From assembly GCA_964455095.1 (NCBI GenBank), contig CAYVUV010000191.1, positions 40,824 through 104,823 of the forward strand: a stretch of DNA of 64,000 nt, in the 5' to 3' direction. This stretch comes from CAYVUV01 sp964455095. Its GTDB lineage: Bacteria; Desulfobacterota; Binatia; HRBIN30; CADEER01. The translations under genes were made by a program, and so were the position numbers. Of the stretch, positions 62,115 through 64,000 are shown in pieces; the first letter of the stretch is position 1, and the number at the start of each line of letters is the position of its first letter. The notes under the pieces were generated by a model. The model had not been told where the DNA came from. It did no database searches and worked only from the letters and a program-made list of their open reading frames with translations.

Positions 62115-63137
62115 TCACCCCAACCGGTCGGGCCGCCAGCGCAGACCGAGATTGACGATCTGCTGCAGCAGATCGCCGTACTGGAGGCCGGCGCGCTCGG
62201 CCGATTCGGCGAAGTCCTCGCCGTAGGCGAGCTGCGGGTTGGGGTTGGCTTCGAGCACGTACGGCTTCCCCTCGGCGTCGAGGCGCAGGTCGAGGCGCGC
62301 GTAGCCGCTCAGTCCGAGCGTGCGGTAGACGCGCTTGCACAGGTGCTGGATGCGCTCGGTGACGCCCTCGGGCAGGTTCTTCGCCTCGTCGGTCTTGATG
62401 CCGCGTTTCTTCTGGTAGGCCCGGTTCCACTTCACGCGGTCGGTGGCGATGTGCCACGCCTCCTCGGGCATCTTGGTGAGCAGCAACTCCCAGACCGGAA
62501 AGACGCGCAGGCGCTGGTTGCCGAGGATGCCGACGTAGAACTCCCGCCCGTCGATGTAGCGCTCGACGATGGCGTCGGTGCCGATGCTGGCGTGGATGAA
62601 GCGCACGCGCTCCTCGAGCTTCTGATCGTCCTCGACCACCGAGGCTTGCGAGATGCCGATCGACGCTTCCTTGGTCAGCGACTTGACGATGAGCGGGAAG
62701 TGCAGCCGCTTCGGGCGCCGCACCGAGCGGCCGATCTGGAAGACGGCAAACTCCGGCGCGGGGATGCGGTGGTAGGCGAGCAGCTTCTTGGCCAGCGACT
62801 TGTCGCGCGCCAGCAACAACCCGCGCGGGTTGCAACCGGTGTACGGGATGCGCAGCAGCTCGAGGTAGCTGACGACGTTCTGGTCGAAGACGTTCACGCC
62901 GTGAAAGTCCTCGAGCAGGTTGAGCGCGATGTGCGGATGCCACTCGTCGATCGCCTTGCGGATCACCCCGAGGTCGTCGCCGACGCCGAGCGCGCGCACG
63001 TCGTGGCCGAGGTTGCGCAGCGTCACCGTGACGTCGAACTCCATCTTCCAATCGGCCGCCGTGGTATCGATGCCGGTGACGTCCTCCGGCGGCACCAGGT
63101 ACGAGTGCATCAGCGCCAGGATGCGCAGCTTCTTCAT
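62115..63137 (-). CDS. ATP-grasp ligase (D-alanine-D-alanine ligase-like)
   Basis: 340 residues. ATP-grasp elements: RDKSLAKKLLAYHRIPAPEF, LIVKSLTKEASIGISQASVV and ARLDLRLDAEGKPYVLEANP, whose ANPNP is the metal-binding end. The opening ILALMHSYLVPPEDVTGIDT is not that of canonical Ddl. The start overlaps the zinc metallopeptidase stop by 4 bp, so the two are coupled. A peptide-bond-forming role on an unknown substrate is inferred. Confidence 0.85.
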   Translation of the reverse strand: MKKLRILALMHSYLVPPEDVTGIDTTAADWKMEFDVTVTLRNLGHDVRALGVGDDLGVIRKAIDEWHPHIALNLLEDFHGVNVFDQNVVSYLELLRIPYTGCNPRGLLLARDKSLAKKLLAYHRIPAPEFAVFQIGRSVRRPKRLHFPLIVKSLTKEASIGISQASVVEDDQKLEERVRFIHASIGTDAIVERYIDGREFYVGILGNQRLRVFPVWELLLTKMPEEAWHIATDRVKWNRAYQKKRGIKTDEAKNLPEGVTERIQHLCKRVYRTLGLSGYARLDLRLDAEGKPYVLEANPNPQLAYGEDFAESAERAGLQYGDLLQQIVNLGLRWRPDRLG

Positions 63138-64000
63138 AGCCACACCCGGTGCCGCCCGCCGTGGATGTAGTGCATCGTCTGCACGGCGAGCAGGACGGTG
63201 AAGTCGAGCTTGGCCTGTTGCTCGTTGCCGACCACGCGCAGGTTGAGCTCGCGGCAGCGCTGCATGATGGCGTCGAGCACGTGCTTGATGGTGTACTGTT
63301 TCTCCCCCGTCCAGCGCGCCACGGTGCCGCGGACATCCTTGCGAATGCGGCTGACGAAGCGCGCGGCGCTGAGGTTGCGCGCGTGCTCCGGGGCGTCGGA
63401 GAACAGGCGGCGCAGCTCGCGGTCGTAGACGTTGGGAAAGTCCACCCCGTAGCGCTGGCGCTTCTCCGCGTAGTGCTCGCGCAACGTTTTGCGCAGCGAC
63501 GACAGCGGCTCGACGCGGCGCTGGGTCGTCACCGGCGGCTTCAGCGGCGCGATCTCGGCCATCAGCGCCTCGACGAACTCGAGCTTCTTCAGCGCCGGCC
63601 AGTCGGCGTAGCGCTTGCGCCACGGCGAGTCGGGCGTCAGCCAGACGGCGAAGGTCTCGGCAAAGTCTTCGTCGGGATGGCTCTGCGCGTACCACGGCGA
63701 GAGGTGGAGCACGTAGCTCTTACTGTACGGCCGCGGCGTGTAGTACTCGGGGTACGGTTGCGACGAGCGGCCGAAGAGCTGCTGGCGCCGGCGCCGCCGG
63801 CGCACGCCGTAGGCGTTGTCGAGCGCGTGGCCGGTCTCGTGGCGCAGGATGCGCATGCACCATTCCTCGGTGCCGCCTTCCACCTCGAGCATCTGGCTGA
63901 GCTCGAGCCGCGCCAGGCGCGGGTGGGCCATGTAGAACGGGATGGCGACGCCGGGAATCCCGTCGGGAGTGAACCAATCGTCGGACAGCCAGAAGTGCGG
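63134..64000 (-). CDS. Putative zinc-binding metallopeptidase, 5' end outside the window
   Basis: At least 288 residues are visible; the frame is open to the window end (PHFWLSDDWFTPDGIPGVAI). The zinc motif is RILRHETGHALDNAYG, followed by further ligands such as HPDEDFAETFAVWLTPD. It resembles the Peptidase_Mx-type putative metallopeptidases. It precedes the ATP-grasp gene with a 4-bp overlap, so both probably act on the same peptide-like substrate. Confidence 0.82.
   Translation of the reverse strand, partial: PHFWLSDDWFTPDGIPGVAIPFYMAHPRLARLELSQMLEVEGGTEEWCMRILRHETGHALDNAYGVRRRRRRQQLFGRSSQPYPEYYTPRPYSKSYVLHLSPWYAQSHPDEDFAETFAVWLTPDSPWRKRYADWPALKKLEFVEALMAEIAPLKPPVTTQRRVEPLSSLRKTLREHYAEKRQRYGVDFPNVYDRELRRLFSDAPEHARNLSAARFVSRIRKDVRGTVARWTGEKQYTIKHVLDAIMQRCRELNLRVVGNEQQAKLDFTVLLAVQTMHYIHGGRHRVWL

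Overview
The window is about 64 kb of high-GC DNA carrying roughly 60 genes on both strands. There is no rRNA or tRNA, no CRISPR array, and no recognisable insertion sequence or prophage. The host is Gram-negative: there is a TonB-dependent receptor, there are lipobox lipoproteins, and there is a YfiR-type periplasmic protein. A soil or sediment lineage related to Candidatus Binatota (Desulfobacterota-like) is my best inference. It rests on two LLM/F420-type oxidoreductases, acyl-CoA dehydrogenase and thiolase genes, MmgE/PrpD, and several exported proteins with dockerin-like CPGDCN...DEL modules and long Thr/Pro linkers. No marker gene in the window proves the placement.

Layout. 1-3 kb: a pgpA-cinA-thpR-recA cluster on the minus strand (recA cut by the window edge), preceded by a small coiled-coil protein. 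3-23 kb: mostly metabolic and housekeeping genes (MmgE/PrpD, acyl-CoA dehydrogenase with a metallo-beta-lactamase-fold hydrolase, histidine kinase, MFS exporter, Nudix, gamma-glutamyltransferase, saccharopine-dehydrogenase-like reductase, subtilase, LLM oxidoreductase, a large cyclase-ATPase-TPR regulator, thiolase with thioesterase, alcohol dehydrogenase). 23-30 kb: a reductase followed by a 26-codon SDR stump, a CNMP-DUF1003 membrane protein, a signal-less lysozyme-family protein, a DUF433/DUF5615 toxin-antitoxin pair directly upstream of an enolase-superfamily epimerase, and a seven-repeat exported protein with a dockerin-like tail.

30-46 kb: an accessory-looking stretch with two small zinc-ribbon proteins, an RlmL-like methyltransferase, two Thr-rich lipoproteins (alpha/beta hydrolase and pectinacetylesterase-like), glutathione peroxidase, a GATase, a sulfatase, membrane proteins, DUF2804 and a giant Thr-rich dockerin-like protein. 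Five intergenic inverted repeats (about 19-43 nt arms) lie in this stretch. 45.8-50.4 kb: a three-gene operon encoding a TonB receptor, a YfiR/DUF4154 periplasmic protein and a hybrid histidine kinase. The kinase's periplasmic domain looks like the CHASE8 domain of YfiN, so the operon resembles a YfiBNR-type envelope switch with a phosphorelay output.

50-64 kb: small basic proteins, an FAD/Rieske enzyme next to an F420-dependent glucose-6-phosphate-dehydrogenase-like protein, DUF748, a Ku gene facing remnants of ligD, a broken ferritin-like gene, an exported duplicated-domain protein, an SDR lacking its catalytic Tyr, DUF2277, a kelch/dockerin-like exported protein, and an overlapping ATP-grasp ligase and zinc metallopeptidase pair running off the window end.
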